Positions 33,380 to 44,217 of a stretch of DNA of 64,000 bases are shown here, one piece after another. The DNA lies in contig CM055613.1 in assembly GCA_029379385.1 (NCBI GenBank), forward strand, positions 19,362,001 through 19,426,000, written 5' to 3'. The stretch is from Quillaja saponaria (taxonomy: Eukaryota; Streptophyta; Magnoliopsida; Fabales; Quillajaceae). Numbering within the stretch: the stretch's first letter is position 1; every line of letters starts with the position of its first letter. Below the pieces are notes generated by a model. That model was given only the letters and a program-made list of their open reading frames with translations, had not been told where the DNA came from and did no database searches. The translations under genes and the position numbers were made by a program.

Positions 33380-35430
33380 TTCTCTGCTTTAGCCACGACC
33401 TAGCGAGCAAGAGCCATTTGGCATTCCAACTCTGCAATTTCCTCGATTTCATCTTCACCAAGATACCGGGCCTTTGAGATGTCGAGATTGGGGTCTTGCT
33501 TCTTCCAAAATTCAAGGCAATACGACCAACCCCACACACAGCATGCGGCTCCCTTATTATATATCATCTTATGACACTCTTCAGACTCTTTAAAGACTGA
33601 CACAGCAATTTTGTTGTCTTTCAGAGCATCCAAGAGAGCGCTTTCGTATCCTCCAGCTAACCTTTTAAGGCACTAATCTTGTTATCTCAGCCAGTAAGAG
33701 AGGCTTTTAGTAGACCTACTTCTTCTTATATAGCCGTGGAGCACTCTTTCCATAGTGCTATCTCCTTCTCCAACACAGCAAAGTAAGCTAGAGCAGCCTG
33801 CCCGTCCTCAGCCTTTTTCTCAGCCAAAATAAGCATGGTCTTCACGCTTTCCAACTTTTGAAAGGTCCTTACAAGCTTGTTGGACAAGTACTCTACGCCC
33901 TTTAGAGCTTTCTTGTAGGTTTACAGAGAAGCTTATAACTGAATTCGTTTGCCAAAACCAAAGTAAAGAAGCTCATTAGTAATAAATTCTCAAACACTAA
34001 AGCACAAGTTCAAAGGACTTATAATGACATTGGCAATAAGGCTGGTGAGCAGGGCGTTCTCATTAGGAGCCTATCCATATACATTCCTGTTGGCGGGCAA
34101 AGTCATACCTCAGGTTGTGGCATATGCCACCCTAAGAATATCAGTGCATGCAAGTATCAGCTTTGGCTCCGACTGAATTCATGGGCTGGCATTTGAAGAA
34201 GGGGTAACCTGTCCAGTCCTAGCTAGGAGGTCGAATGTCTTGCTTCAAATGTGGTCTCTTGCCAGCCCAACCTGCCTCTTGAGAAAAGGGCACTCCTCCC
34301 TTGTCAATAGCTACCACGGTGGTAAGTGGTACAACTCGTTTCATGGTTGTGCACTCCGGTGAGGATGGTGAAATGTCAAAAATTTCAAGGGATTGAGCCC
34401 AGGAAGTAATGGCAGCTCCGAACTTGGTAGCCTTCTTAGGCTGGTAATTATCCTTGCAAATGGACTTGTCCTTGCTAACAGACATAGGTTTATCCTTTAA
34501 GACCACCGCTTTAGCCCTTACCTCTTCAAGGCACTTTTTCTGAGCGGCATGGACCTTAACTACCTCCTGATCAGGCATAAGTCCCATATTTGCACAAAAA
34601 GGAACAAAGAAAAGATGAGAACATAAGGTGATCAGAAATCAACACAAAATTGCTAAGTCTATAACTAAGCATAGGAACAATAGAACGGACCCCATAGAAT
34701 CTCTGACAACCCATGATCGGCCAAAGTGGACCTAGCTTGTAATAAAGAATGTTAAAGAGGCCGCTAGTCTTATACTTCCTATACACCAAAATCTTGTCTA
34801 AACGATTATGTTGCTCTCTGGTCAATTTAGTTAATTTCCTCCATTTACGAAGAATGCCTCATCCTTATAGAAGATTAGTTAGATGCAACGTCTAGACGAA
34901 GAAGTATTTAGTGTTTGCTGCCAACAAAGAGAGTCTTATCTTGCTTGATAAGTACACTCAACCTCCCGTGCTATTCTTCATATCTAGTAGATGTCTAAAA
35001 ATAGATAAAGACAGCTTGATCGAGAGCTTCGCTGCATACTGCTATAAAAATGAACAGAAAGCGTCATCCATTAGGTACTACTTGGGTAGGGTAGATCCCC
35101 AGGGTGTTCAAAAGATTCACAGAAAAAAGGATGAATGAGCATACTGGACACCAGCTCAGAGTTATTCCTCATAGAAAAAAATTATAGAATGGAATCGATA
35201 GGCTGGGGACCTTACGTTAGTGCTCCTTACACCCCGAAGCGCTTACTGGCTCGAAATACTGCCTAAAAATGGTGTTTATCCAAGCATCCAAGATCAAGTT
35301 CTCAATATCATGGACTGTTCTAGTGTTAGTCTGGTGCTAGAAAGGAGTGGCATCCTCATCGAACTCCTCATCCTATTATGGAGAGAATTGAGCTCGGGCA
35401 ATCTCCTTATCTGAAGAAATATACTTGTAT
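33380..35430 (-). pseudogene. Antisense coding region inside the Tat element
   Basis: On the strand opposite to pol, three open stretches run in order. 34571-34825 gives TREQHNRLDKILVYRKYKTS and GLFNILYYKLGPLWPIMG. 34219-34587 is a Lys/Ser-rich linker. 33400-33633 gives EECHKMIYNKGAACCVWGWS ending EDEIEEIAELECQMALAR. A coiled-coil-like stretch with broken frames lies between the last two. Upstream pieces (FFVNGGN near 34835, SGTV near 35560) suggest that the original frame began nearer the 3' LTR. The function is unknown. Extra antisense frames at this position are known from Tat/Grande-type elements. Confidence 0.7.
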
Positions 35431-35717
35431 TGGGGTGGAGGTAAATTCTTCCTTCCTAATCTCCTTTTACTTGCAATATACTTCCTTGGAGCTGAGACTT
35501 GAATGTCACCGGGGGGTCTCGCCTGGTCTCCCTAGAGATTAGTTCATAGTATAGCTCCACGTTCTTCCCCTTACCAACCTATGAACGGCTCTTCGTCGCA
35601 TTCAAACTACAGTCCCACTTACAATAGAGGAGGGCTGGGAGGTATTTCGACGGACTTGTCTAACAAACCTCTACAAGCCTCGAGGGACAACCTTAAGGCT
35701 CTTGTTTTTAGGGTAGA

Positions 35718-36025
35718 TGTTAATACTGTGTGTGGCCAAACCAATGCAAAATGGACCCATGACAACCAACTTGACTTGCTATAGGGAACAGTTCAGGTAA
35801 CCTATTCCTTAATATCTATAAATAGGACTACAAACTCCCCAGAGATAGGTAATGTCACTTTTGTCTTAAGTAGCTCTTAGATAACCTTAATCGCCACTCA
35901 TATTAACTAGCTCGTAAGACGGATTTGGAAGGTCACCAGTGGTCTACTTCACTTGTTTTTTGCAGGTACTTAGGCAGAGGAGATTGCCAGACCAGCTTCG
36001 AAGGTTGACAAAGTGCACATCAACA
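35718..36025 (+). repeat. Tat element 3' LTR
   Basis: Starts TGTTAATACTGTGTGTGG, ends GTGCACATCAACA. It follows a short purine-rich tract (AGGGTAGA, 35710-35717). Confidence 0.92.
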
Positions 36026-36030
36026 ATGAT
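36026..36030. repeat. Target-site duplication of the Tat element, right copy
   Basis: ATGAT, identical to 29842-29846. Confidence 0.9.
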
Positions 36031-36077
36031 CATAGAAAAAACATGGGATTTATGATGATATTGTTTCTAATATAATT

Positions 36078-36990
36078 TTGGGAAAAGTAAGGATAAGTTC
36101 TACTTTTTTCTTGAGATTTTAAACAAGTCCTATAATAAATTTTCATTCCCCAAAACTTTTACTTTCAAATTTTCTTTCCAAATAAGTCCTATACTTTATA
36201 TTGACATCTTTTATGTCATTTTTATCCTTATTTTTTATTTTTAGTATTAAAATAATAATACTAATTAAGTACACTAATTTTTTAGAAAAAGCTACATCAT
36301 TTAATTTAAAAAAATAAAATTCATAATTTAATAATTATTAGAAGAATAAATCGTTTAAAAATTAATGATAATTCATCATCCCTTTAATATGTTTTTCAAA
36401 CAAACAAAAAAAAAAAAAAACAAAACAAAACAAAGCAAAATTTATCATCATAATTAAATTTAAATCTATATGTATGTCACTTTATCATCCCTTTAATATG
36501 TTTTTCAAAAAAAACAAAAAACAAAAAACAAAACAAAATTTATCATCATAATTAAATTTAAATCTATATGTATGTCACTTTTTATTTTTTAATTTTCTAA
36601 TGTTCATTATGAAAAAATAATTATAATTCAAGTTGAAATTGAAAATAATATTTTTTTAATGTTTTTAGGAAAAATATGAAAGGAAGTAATGTTAATTTTT
36701 AGTTTTTTTTTTCATTAATGATTATATAATAATTTTATTCTTCTACTAATTATTAAATAATAAATTTTATTTTTCTAAATTAAATAATGTGTTTTTTTAA
36801 ATTAGTCTACTTAATTAATTAATATTTTAAATGAAAAAAAATAAGGGTAAAAGTAACATAAAAAATGCTAATATAAAATTTAGGACTTATTTGGAAGGAA
36901 AATTTAAAAGTATGAGTAATGAGAAATGAAAAATTATTATAGGACTTATTTGAAATTTCAAAAAAATGTAGGACTTATCCTTACTTTTTC
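36078..36990. mobile_element. Foldback / MITE-like element of about 0.9 kb
   Basis: The left arm (36078-36245: GAAAAGTAAGGATAAGT, AACAAGTCCTATAATAAATT, CCAAATAAGTCCTA, TTATGTCATTTTTATCCTTA) is matched in reverse complement by 36830-36990. The arms are about 160 bp. The interior is AT-rich with no coding capacity and includes a tandem duplication (36375-36595). The target duplication is not clear. It could be a non-autonomous DNA transposon. Confidence 0.75.
36375..36595. repeat. 109-bp tandem duplication
   Basis: ATCATCCCTTTAATATGTTT starts at 36375 and again at 36484. Each copy holds an A-rich CAAAACAAAA tract and ends ATCTATATGTATGTCACTTT. Confidence 0.9.
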
Positions 36991-37147
36991 TTAAAATTTT
37001 TATTTATGAAAAACAGAAGATATAATACATATAATGAGAAAAAAATAGATAAATATGCATGCGGACTTATTAATTATTCTACAACTAACTAGGTTCTATG
37101 TTGGTCATAAGAATATAGTTATGGTTTAAAGTGATGAAAAATCCCAA

Positions 37148-37182
37148 CCCCCCACCCCCCCCCCCCCCCCCAAAAAAAAAAA
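37148..37182. repeat. Poly-C then poly-A tract
   Basis: A near-pure C run (37148-37171, one interrupting A) is followed directly by an A run. A G-quadruplex is possible on the minus strand. Confidence 0.85.
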
Positions 37183-38462
37183 GTAGTACAGTAGTTCGAA
37201 ATATGAGCGAGGTGTAACACTGTGTACAATAGTTATCGTGGGGTACCAACATTGTGGGAGGTGGTGTATATAGTTAATACCCACGTTTTGACAAATTATA
37301 GTTATCTCACTAAACAAAACAAAAATTATTACTGCATATGTCATTTTGTATACATGACCATTACATATATTCTTAGCTAGGATTGTTGGTATTTCTGCTT
37401 ATTCTACATCATCCTAAGTAGCTACCACTGTGGGTGTCTTGTACATAAAAACTTTGCAGAGTTAATTAGAATTGAACCATTTAAATTAATTTTCAGAGTA
37501 TTGGAATTGGATCGGTCACACAGTAATTACTGCTAATTATGAAGTTAGCTCAAGCCAAAACTAAGGTGCCTCCCTTGCTGACCAATTTAGTTTCTTGGGT
37601 TTTCAATAATTGTATTTGCTTTATTGAAGGCTTTAAGCAATAGGGAAGAGACAATGTGTACCCCTATCAATTCACATGCATGAATCAATACAAAGAGACA
37701 AAGCTTAGCAATAGTGATATTGTTACTACTACATATATAGAACAAGTTGGTGTTCCTATCACTATTAGTTTTGTAGTTTGCATTATAAATGAATGTAAAT
37801 GTTAGTGTTACATCACTATCAATTTTTCGTCAAATTGAATACTTAGAGGTTTCGTGTTTTCAATTGACTTTGTAGAACTTGTCCACTTCCTCTTCTCTCG
37901 TGTCAACCTTAAATTGTCGATGACAATGTTAAAGTTGATGATAATGTTGATGCTTGATGCCGATGATGATAATCATAATGATGCACATTTTAGTGATGGT
38001 TGGTTATCTCGTGTACTATTTTTAAAAATTATATTTGAATTTCTAGTTAACTTTGTATTTTGATACTTTGTTATGAATATCATGAAGTTTAATGGTAAGT
38101 TAAATTTGTAGAGTTGCTGTTGTAACTTCGATTTGTGGAGTTTAATTCAAATAATTAGTTTCAGATCTAAAATATATCATTAATTTTTTATTGTATTGCC
38201 TTGTCTTCTTTTTCATCTCTTTTTCTATTCATCCATCTATACCTCTCAAGTTTTCACACATTTTCTTCTTGTCAATTTCTACCGAAGAAGAGAACCAAAA
38301 CAATTATTTTCTTCACCATCTCTTTTTTTTCTTCTTTGATATGATCCTCCTAAAATGTTCCTTAATTACATATCTACATAATTCTTTTAACAAAAACTCA
38401 AAATACTTAATTTTCTCAAATATTCATCTGTTTAATATCTCAGAGAAAAAAAAAAAAAAAGT
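37183..38462. other. Intergenic stretch without recognised genes
   Basis: Only short frames without family features and a pyrimidine-rich tract at 38200-38340 are present. I see no domain or RNA gene. Confidence 0.45.
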
Positions 38463-38623
38463 CTTCTATAGTGTCCGGTGATCTATTCAGAATCAAACAT
38501 CTCTTCTTTCTTATTTCTTTGTTTGAGAGTAGATCTCTCAACAAAAACAAGATATTTTATTTTGGAAAATATTTTTCTTTCTAGGTGACAAAATTTCATT
38601 TTCTTCAACAACATGCAAACTTA
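38463..38623 (+). repeat. Direct repeat flanking the IDN2-like pseudogene, left copy
   Basis: TAGTGTCCGGTGATCTATTC to AACAACATGCAAACTTA matches 41031-41180 in direct orientation at high identity. An A run precedes it (38447-38460). Confidence 0.85.
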
Positions 38624-39222
38624 TGGTAAGCAAGCAAGTTTTCTATTATTTAGTTATAATTTAAGGTTTCTTATATTGTTTTTTTTTTTTTTTTAGGTGT
38701 GGGTCTTGTTCTGTTTATTGGTGTTGTTATTATTTCGCTATTTATAATTGCAATATTTATATCCCTAATCTAATGATCCAAAATTACAGCTGAGCAATTA
38801 ATGGAGGTGGTGCCATCTCTCACTTCCTAGAATATTTTTCTGATTTAAAATATAGAATCATAATAACATCCACAATTTATCTTATATATCGTTTGTTCAA
38901 GTTTATTAGTTATAATGCAGGAGTGTATGGTCAATCTCTTTCTATTTAGATAATATAGTTAATTGTCTATTTAAAATTTAAAAAAAAATCTTGATCAAAA
39001 GCTACTTAGTCAAACAGGTTTTACATTGGCATCTTCTTCACGCCTTTACAGCATGAATACAGTAGATTTACATAAACATAGTGATATATATAAAGCAGGC
39101 TAGTAAAGGTTCAATTTGTTTAACCAATACAACCATCAGATATGGAAGCTCCTCAGACCGGGTGACTGGTGACATGAGATACAGCTTCTAAACAAGGCTT
39201 TCTTACATACATGTTAATTCCT

Positions 39223-40745
39223 TCACCACATTCTCCTTTTGCATTTACTTATTTTCCATCTGTTCAGTAGAAACACAATTCCCTCTCAAAATGTTGCCCT
39301 ACTTCCTTGTCCATAGTTCCACAACTCTGAGGTTAGATACCTGCCACTTGAATTATATTCATTTATTTCCATTATAGCTGCTACCACAACTCTATATGCC
39401 CCATCACCTCTCTTCCTCCTTCAAATCTTTTAGCTTTTGATCTTCTTCATCAATAATTTCCTGATGCTTCCCTTCAACCATAATAATTTTAAATGGATGC
39501 CAGTTTGGATCATGAGCATAGTTCCGATGCTCTCACTTCTGCATCTTCCTCATTATACTTTCTATGATGAGGAACGAATTTATAATTCTATGGGTGTTTA
39601 TTGTTTTATGTAATTGTATGTTCTATTATGTAAAATTAGAATTTAGGAATTTATTTATTTGTATTTATATGTTTTTAGTTTTAAAAGTTATTTATGCTTC
39701 TACCCTAGGTTTTATGTAGTATCCTATATAAAAGTTTAGTATGCATCTGTTAAGAAACTTTTAAAAACTTGAATATTGAGTATTGATTATGAGCTTTTTC
39801 AAACCCTAGTTTCATCCATTCTCTCTCAATTTCTTGCTTCCCCATCTATTCCTCAGCCCTTCTCCCCTAATTTCTCCCTAATTTCCTATTTCATCCTACC
39901 GTACTGTCCTACGTCAGTCTCTTTCATTGCTTCATGGAATGGTGTAGTGTCAAGCTCTCCCATTCAGCTTCAAGCCAATATGGACACCATTTATATATCT
40001 TTCAATCCCAGTAATCAATTCTTTCCGAGCTTCTTGCAGCTCTTCATTGCTTTTACGCTCCTTTATGAGTAACATTAGGTTCAATGCATGCTTCTAAATC
40101 TTCAAGAGAGCTTTCCTTTTCTCTTAAATCTTTAAGTTAAGCTTCGACCTTCTCCAAAACTTGTACATCTCCGTCATCTCCCGCGTGCTTCGAAACATTT
40201 AATCTTCCTTTACCTACTCAATTTCCAATTCCAACGCTTGTTTCTCATCTAGTTGCTTTTCTCGATTAATGATTTCATTGTGGAGTTGTTCTTGTTGCCT
40301 CTTTTGATCTTCCGCCAGTTTCTATTACATTTTCATCAGCCTTTTGTTGCTCCAAAGTAGCCAACTAAGAGCATTACTTTTCAATCTCTTCAGCCAACTT
40401 TTTTCTTTCACTTTCATTCTGTGCTTCAAGTTTTTCTAGTTCCACCCTTCCCAATTCCAGCTCTCTTTTATGAGATTCTAATTGCATCTTAAGCTTCTCA
40501 TGATCATTAAAGATACTCTGACAGTGATCTCTCACACTCGATTGTATTTTCCTTATCTCTTTATTACAAGCTTGCAAGAGCTTATCTTTCTCTTCAATAA
40601 AGACCAGAGTACTTCTGCTCATTTTTAGCAAGCCAATACTTTTTCCCATAATGATCTACTTTATATGCCCTCTCAAATGACATTGCATTATGTAAGCTTA
40701 GCCAATCTTTGTTGAATTCCACAATATCAGTTCCTGAGTGACCCC
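39223..40745 (-). pseudogene. IDN2/FDM-like XS-XH domain protein, truncated pseudogene
   Basis: The minus strand begins inside the XS domain (GTDIVEFNKDWLSLHNAMSF, ERAYKVDHYGKKYWLAKNEQ, KYSGLY near 40590-40735). It then jumps, with a deletion, to the coiled coil (EKDKLLQACNKEIRKIQSSV, IFNDHEKLKMQLESHKREL, EAQNESERKKLAEE, 40374-40610). The coil continues with LATLEQQKADENV and LKDLREKE. A roughly 345-bp insertion (about 39572-39917) interrupts the start of the XH domain, which resumes with KYNEEDAEVRASELCS. It then reads NWHPFKIIMVEGKHQEIIDE, EDQKLKDLKEE and FLLNRWKISKCKRRMW, with a stop at 39223. Family members bind double-stranded RNA and work in RNA-directed DNA methylation. The N-terminus is missing, and frameshifts and stops confirm a pseudogene. 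Confidence 0.88.
39572..39917. mobile_element. Insertion of unknown type in the IDN2-like pseudogene
   Basis: About 345 bp separate two parts of the XH-domain frame (GELDTTPFHEAMK upstream, KYNEEDAE downstream). The inserted DNA has a plus-strand TATA-like CTATATAAAAG at 39722-39732 and a CT-rich tail, which suggests an LTR fragment or solo LTR. No clear target duplication was found. Confidence 0.5.
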
Positions 40746-40751
40746 TATAAG

Positions 40752-40955
40752 TTGAATGTATATTAAGTGTGATTGAGACTTATTGCCTTAGTCATGTAAA
40801 ATCTCTTAGAGATTATATATAATTAGAAAACTGTTAACATGCATGTATTATTGAACTTGTGAGGCTTATGTTCTTCTTGATTCTATAACAGCTGGCATAT
40901 ATGACCCATATACATGTGTTTTAAATTATTTAAAAAATATTAATTAGAAAATTTT
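40752..40955 (+). repeat. Dispersed direct repeat, copy 2
   Basis: Matches 29363-29570. It begins right where the IDN2-like pseudogene is truncated. Confidence 0.8.
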
Positions 40956-41030
40956 GAGAGTATATTTCTTAAAAAAAACAAGAAATTTTCATTTTTAATA
41001 TTATGTAACAATTATTAGTTTTCTTTAGTG

Positions 41031-41180
41031 TCCTGTGATCTATTCAGAATCAAACACCTCCTCTTTCTTATTTCTTTGTTTGTTAGTAGATCTCTTCACA
41101 AAAACAATATATTTCATTTTGGAAAATATTTTTCTTTCTGGGTGGCAAATTTTCATTTTCTTCAACAACATGCAAACTTA
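41031..41180 (+). repeat. Direct repeat flanking the IDN2-like pseudogene, right copy
   Basis: Matches 38463-38623 and ends in the same AACATGCAAACTTA. Confidence 0.85.
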
Positions 41181-41938
41181 CCCCAAGCGTAGGCGCACTT
41201 GATGAAAGCTAGGCACCCTACAAATGAAAACATAAAAAATTTCTACAAGCAAGAATTCTAGGCTTCTAACAAGCAAAAACTAGCATCAATATATCTTATG
41301 AAAGAGTAAAAATAGCTACAAGTCAGAATTCTAGCAAGTAGAATATAAGAACATAAAATTTTAGCTAAGGGCAAGAGGCACAATAAGCACTTCACTAAGT
41401 CCAGCAAGCAAAAACTAGCTCTGAGCAAAAAACAACAAAATTATTGCTTCTATTTTCTGAAGTCCTAAGAGGTCCAGTAAGCAGTCCACTAGGAGCCTAT
41501 GCACACCAGAGAGGGACAGGCGCTAGGTTGCGCACCTGAAGAGCCTAGGCGCCACCTGAGTGCATGAGCCTTGCCTGAGGGGTACAAAGGCGAGAAGGCT
41601 ACAGCCTCTAGCCTTTTGAGCTGGAGGCACACCCAAGGTATGCCGTTACTGGGCATATGAGCACAAAGCCACAAAAGAGCTCTAGAAGTTTATCCTTAGC
41701 AAAAGATTGCATGCAAAAAGCTGATATGATTAGTCAAAGCATTAGCACACAAACACAAGTGCAAGCACAACCATGAAAATTTAAGGATCAAAGAAATGAC
41801 CTCCCTCTATCTTAAAGTATTAACAAACACACTTGATGCTTTTCCTAATAACTAACAAGTAAAAAATTAGTGCACTTCACATAAAGCAAATTCATTTTAA
41901 ACAACCAAGAGGAAGAGGCGAGGAAACAAATCACTGTA
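41181..41938. other. Probable SELO intron remnant with an AGGCGC-rich insert
   Basis: Follows the last recognised SELO exon on the minus strand (donor GAG|GTACAG at about 41938). The block at 41490-41660 is GC-richer, with CTAGGCGCCACCTGAGTGC and ACAAAGGCGAGAAGGC, like a dispersed plant repeat. No further SELO exon was recognised. Confidence 0.45.
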
Positions 41939-42097
41939 CCTCATGTATGTAGGATTTCACCCAGCTAATCCAAGACTCTTTCCACTCTTTACCAATATCT
42001 AGCAGAACTGCTTTCAGAGGAACCAACAGTTCATCTTCCAAAATGCTAGTGTTAGCTTTAATATTGGACAGCAGTCGAAAGAAATTCATGTAATCAA

Positions 42098-42722
42098 CTT
42101 TAGACGGTCAGACAATTCCTACCAAAGATGTGTTTGAGTATTTAGGGTCATTTATACAAAAAGATGGTACAATTGAGCATGATGTAAACCATAGGATTAA
42201 GGCAAGGTGGGTGAAGTGGCAGAGTGCTTCGGGAGTTTTATGTGATCCTAAAATCCTGAATAGATTGAAAGGAAAATTTTGTAAGTCGACAGTGAAACTA
42301 ACTATGCTGTATGGTACCGAATGTTGGGCAGTTAAGAAGCAACATTCGCATAAGATGGGAGTAGCCGAAATGAGAATGTTGAGATGGATGACAGGACATA
42401 CAAGAAAGAATAGAATAAGGAATGATGAGATTCGTAAGAAGGTGGAAGTAGCACCTATTGAGGAGAAAATGAGGGAGAATCGTCTACATTGGTTTGGACA
42501 CATCCAACGTCGACCAATGGATGCAGTAGTTAAGCAATGCCAGGTGTTAGATGGGGAAAGGGGAGACTGAAACTTACATGGAGGGCAGTCATCGAGAAAA
42601 ATATGGCTATGCTAGGAATTAATGAAAATCTTGTCTTGGATCGATGCAAATGGAGGAAAAAGATTCATATAGCCGACCCCAACTAGTTTGGAATTTTAAG
42701 ACTTAGTTGAGTTGAGTATTGC
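42098..42722 (+). mobile_element. 5'-truncated RTE-type LINE inside a SELO exon
   Basis: The plus strand encodes the C-terminal part of an RTE-clade reverse transcriptase: DGQTIPTKDVFEYLGSFIQK, KLTMLYGTECWAVKKQHSHK, MGVAEMRMLRWMTGHTRKNR, APIEEKMRENRLHWFGHIQR. The frame breaks near 42568. The 3' end is the typical CCGACCCCAACTAGTTTGG tail followed by TTGAG repeats (42672-42722). It is flanked by SELO coding sequence on both sides. The missing 5' part is normal for LINE insertion. It is inactive. Confidence 0.92.
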
Positions 42723-43001
42723 TTGATAGTGATCCATAAATTTAGTACCATATCTGAAAGCAGTCAACGATGGAATCATAAATTAGATCCAACAAAAAGT
42801 ATCAATCTGTAAATGAGAAAGCATCTCACAATTTGTACTAACTTTCTGAGGCATAGTTAGCCTCTTTATCATTTATCAACTGGGCAGCTGATAGAGTTGC
42901 AGTAAACTGCGCTAACATTCCACGAGCCAATATCAGGCTGATTAGAAAAACAATATCTTCTACCAGGAAGATCTGTGGTATTTGGGGCGAAACTTCGATC
43001 A

Positions 43002-43145
<144 letters not shown>

Positions 43146-44217
43146 TTATGCTGATCAAATAACAATGGAACCTAAAGGGGTAAACAGTTAAAATTACAAC
43201 TGAACTGAAATTTGCCTCCTTCAATTATTTATAAAAGAAGTTACCAAAAAGTATGTAGTAGTTTCTGATGGCAAAAGGCAAAACTTGATATAAAAGCTCA
43301 ATGAAGCAAAACATGCTTTATTACTATAATTTTTAAGACAAGCTATTGCATTGTCTGCAAAAGTGAACTAAGAGACTCCATAGGACAACTGCCATCTGGA
43401 CATCTTAAACAGATATTACAGTGAAAGAGAATTTACTTAATATTATAACAGTCAGGTACTTGGTCTGAATTTATTTCTAAAAGGCAGTTTTAAAATCCTA
43501 TACAATATGCTATAAAGTCATGAATAAATAGAAAGCACTGATAGATGCTAGATACGTGCAGAGTACCTAACAGTTTGTTGTCTTTTATTTTTGAGACTTG
43601 GGTGAAGATCTGAACCAAAATGGCTTATCTAGTGTTTGCACATTTTTTCCTAGGAAAAAGTTTACATACAACTGTAAACAATTTTTATTATTTTCCCTTC
43701 AATTACAATTCGACACTCCCCCACTAGATTTTTCAAGAATTCATACTGTATACTTCTACCTGTAACTTGCAACTTAAAAAGTGCAAGTCCTAGAATGTAA
43801 TAACCTACTCCACTTTTATGATGAATTTTCAACATCTTCCATAAAGATCATAGTGGGATGCAAATGTTACATGCTAAAAATTGTTATCAACCTAGACCTA
43901 TGCCTAGTCACCATTTCAAAATAATTACATGCATACTTGTTTGATGTAAGATCCACAACCGAATGATCTTCATAACCGATGCTGAAAGATAAAGTCTCAC
44001 TCTTATTCATGTTGTCAATATGAGGAAAATGATGTTTAATGGCATAATCTTCCAAAGAACGAACAACTAAGAGATCTTCTTTCCCTCTGAAGGCATGTAT
44101 TTGATAAGATCCAAATCACAGAAACGATTGTGCAACTCTGCAAACAATTGCACCAGGTTCTTCCTTTGGAATTCCCACTGCAAGTGAATACTAAAGATTA
44201 CAACCCATTTGGTTATC

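Larger units (their letters stand above)
29847..36025 (+). mobile_element. Tat-lineage Ty3/gypsy element, internally deleted
   Basis: Two LTRs of about 309 bp (29847-30155, 35718-36025) flanked by a perfect 5-bp duplication bound a 6.2-kb element. A primer-binding-site-like sequence follows the left LTR. Internally, the plus strand carries the end of reverse transcriptase/RNase H, a second RNase H and integrase. Gag, protease and most of the reverse transcriptase are missing. Between integrase and the 3' LTR lie a tandem duplication and an antisense coding region. Dual RNase H domains and an extra antisense frame before the 3' LTR are known features of the Tat lineage. Confidence 0.9.

Noticed and set aside
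37148..37182. Poly-C/poly-A tract as a functional G-quadruplex element
   Set aside because: Homopolymer runs of this kind are common slippage products and nothing nearby suggests a use; listed only as a repeat.
38191..38481. 96-codon plus-strand frame rich in Phe and Ser
   Set aside because: Pyrimidine-rich low-complexity DNA with no recognisable domain.
39776..40072. 98-codon plus-strand frame
   Set aside because: It overlaps the minus-strand IDN2-like XH region and the insertion within it; no family features.
41489..41674. 61-codon minus-strand frame in the AGGCGC-rich block
   Set aside because: It is within a probable SELO intron and dispersed repeat; no coding evidence.
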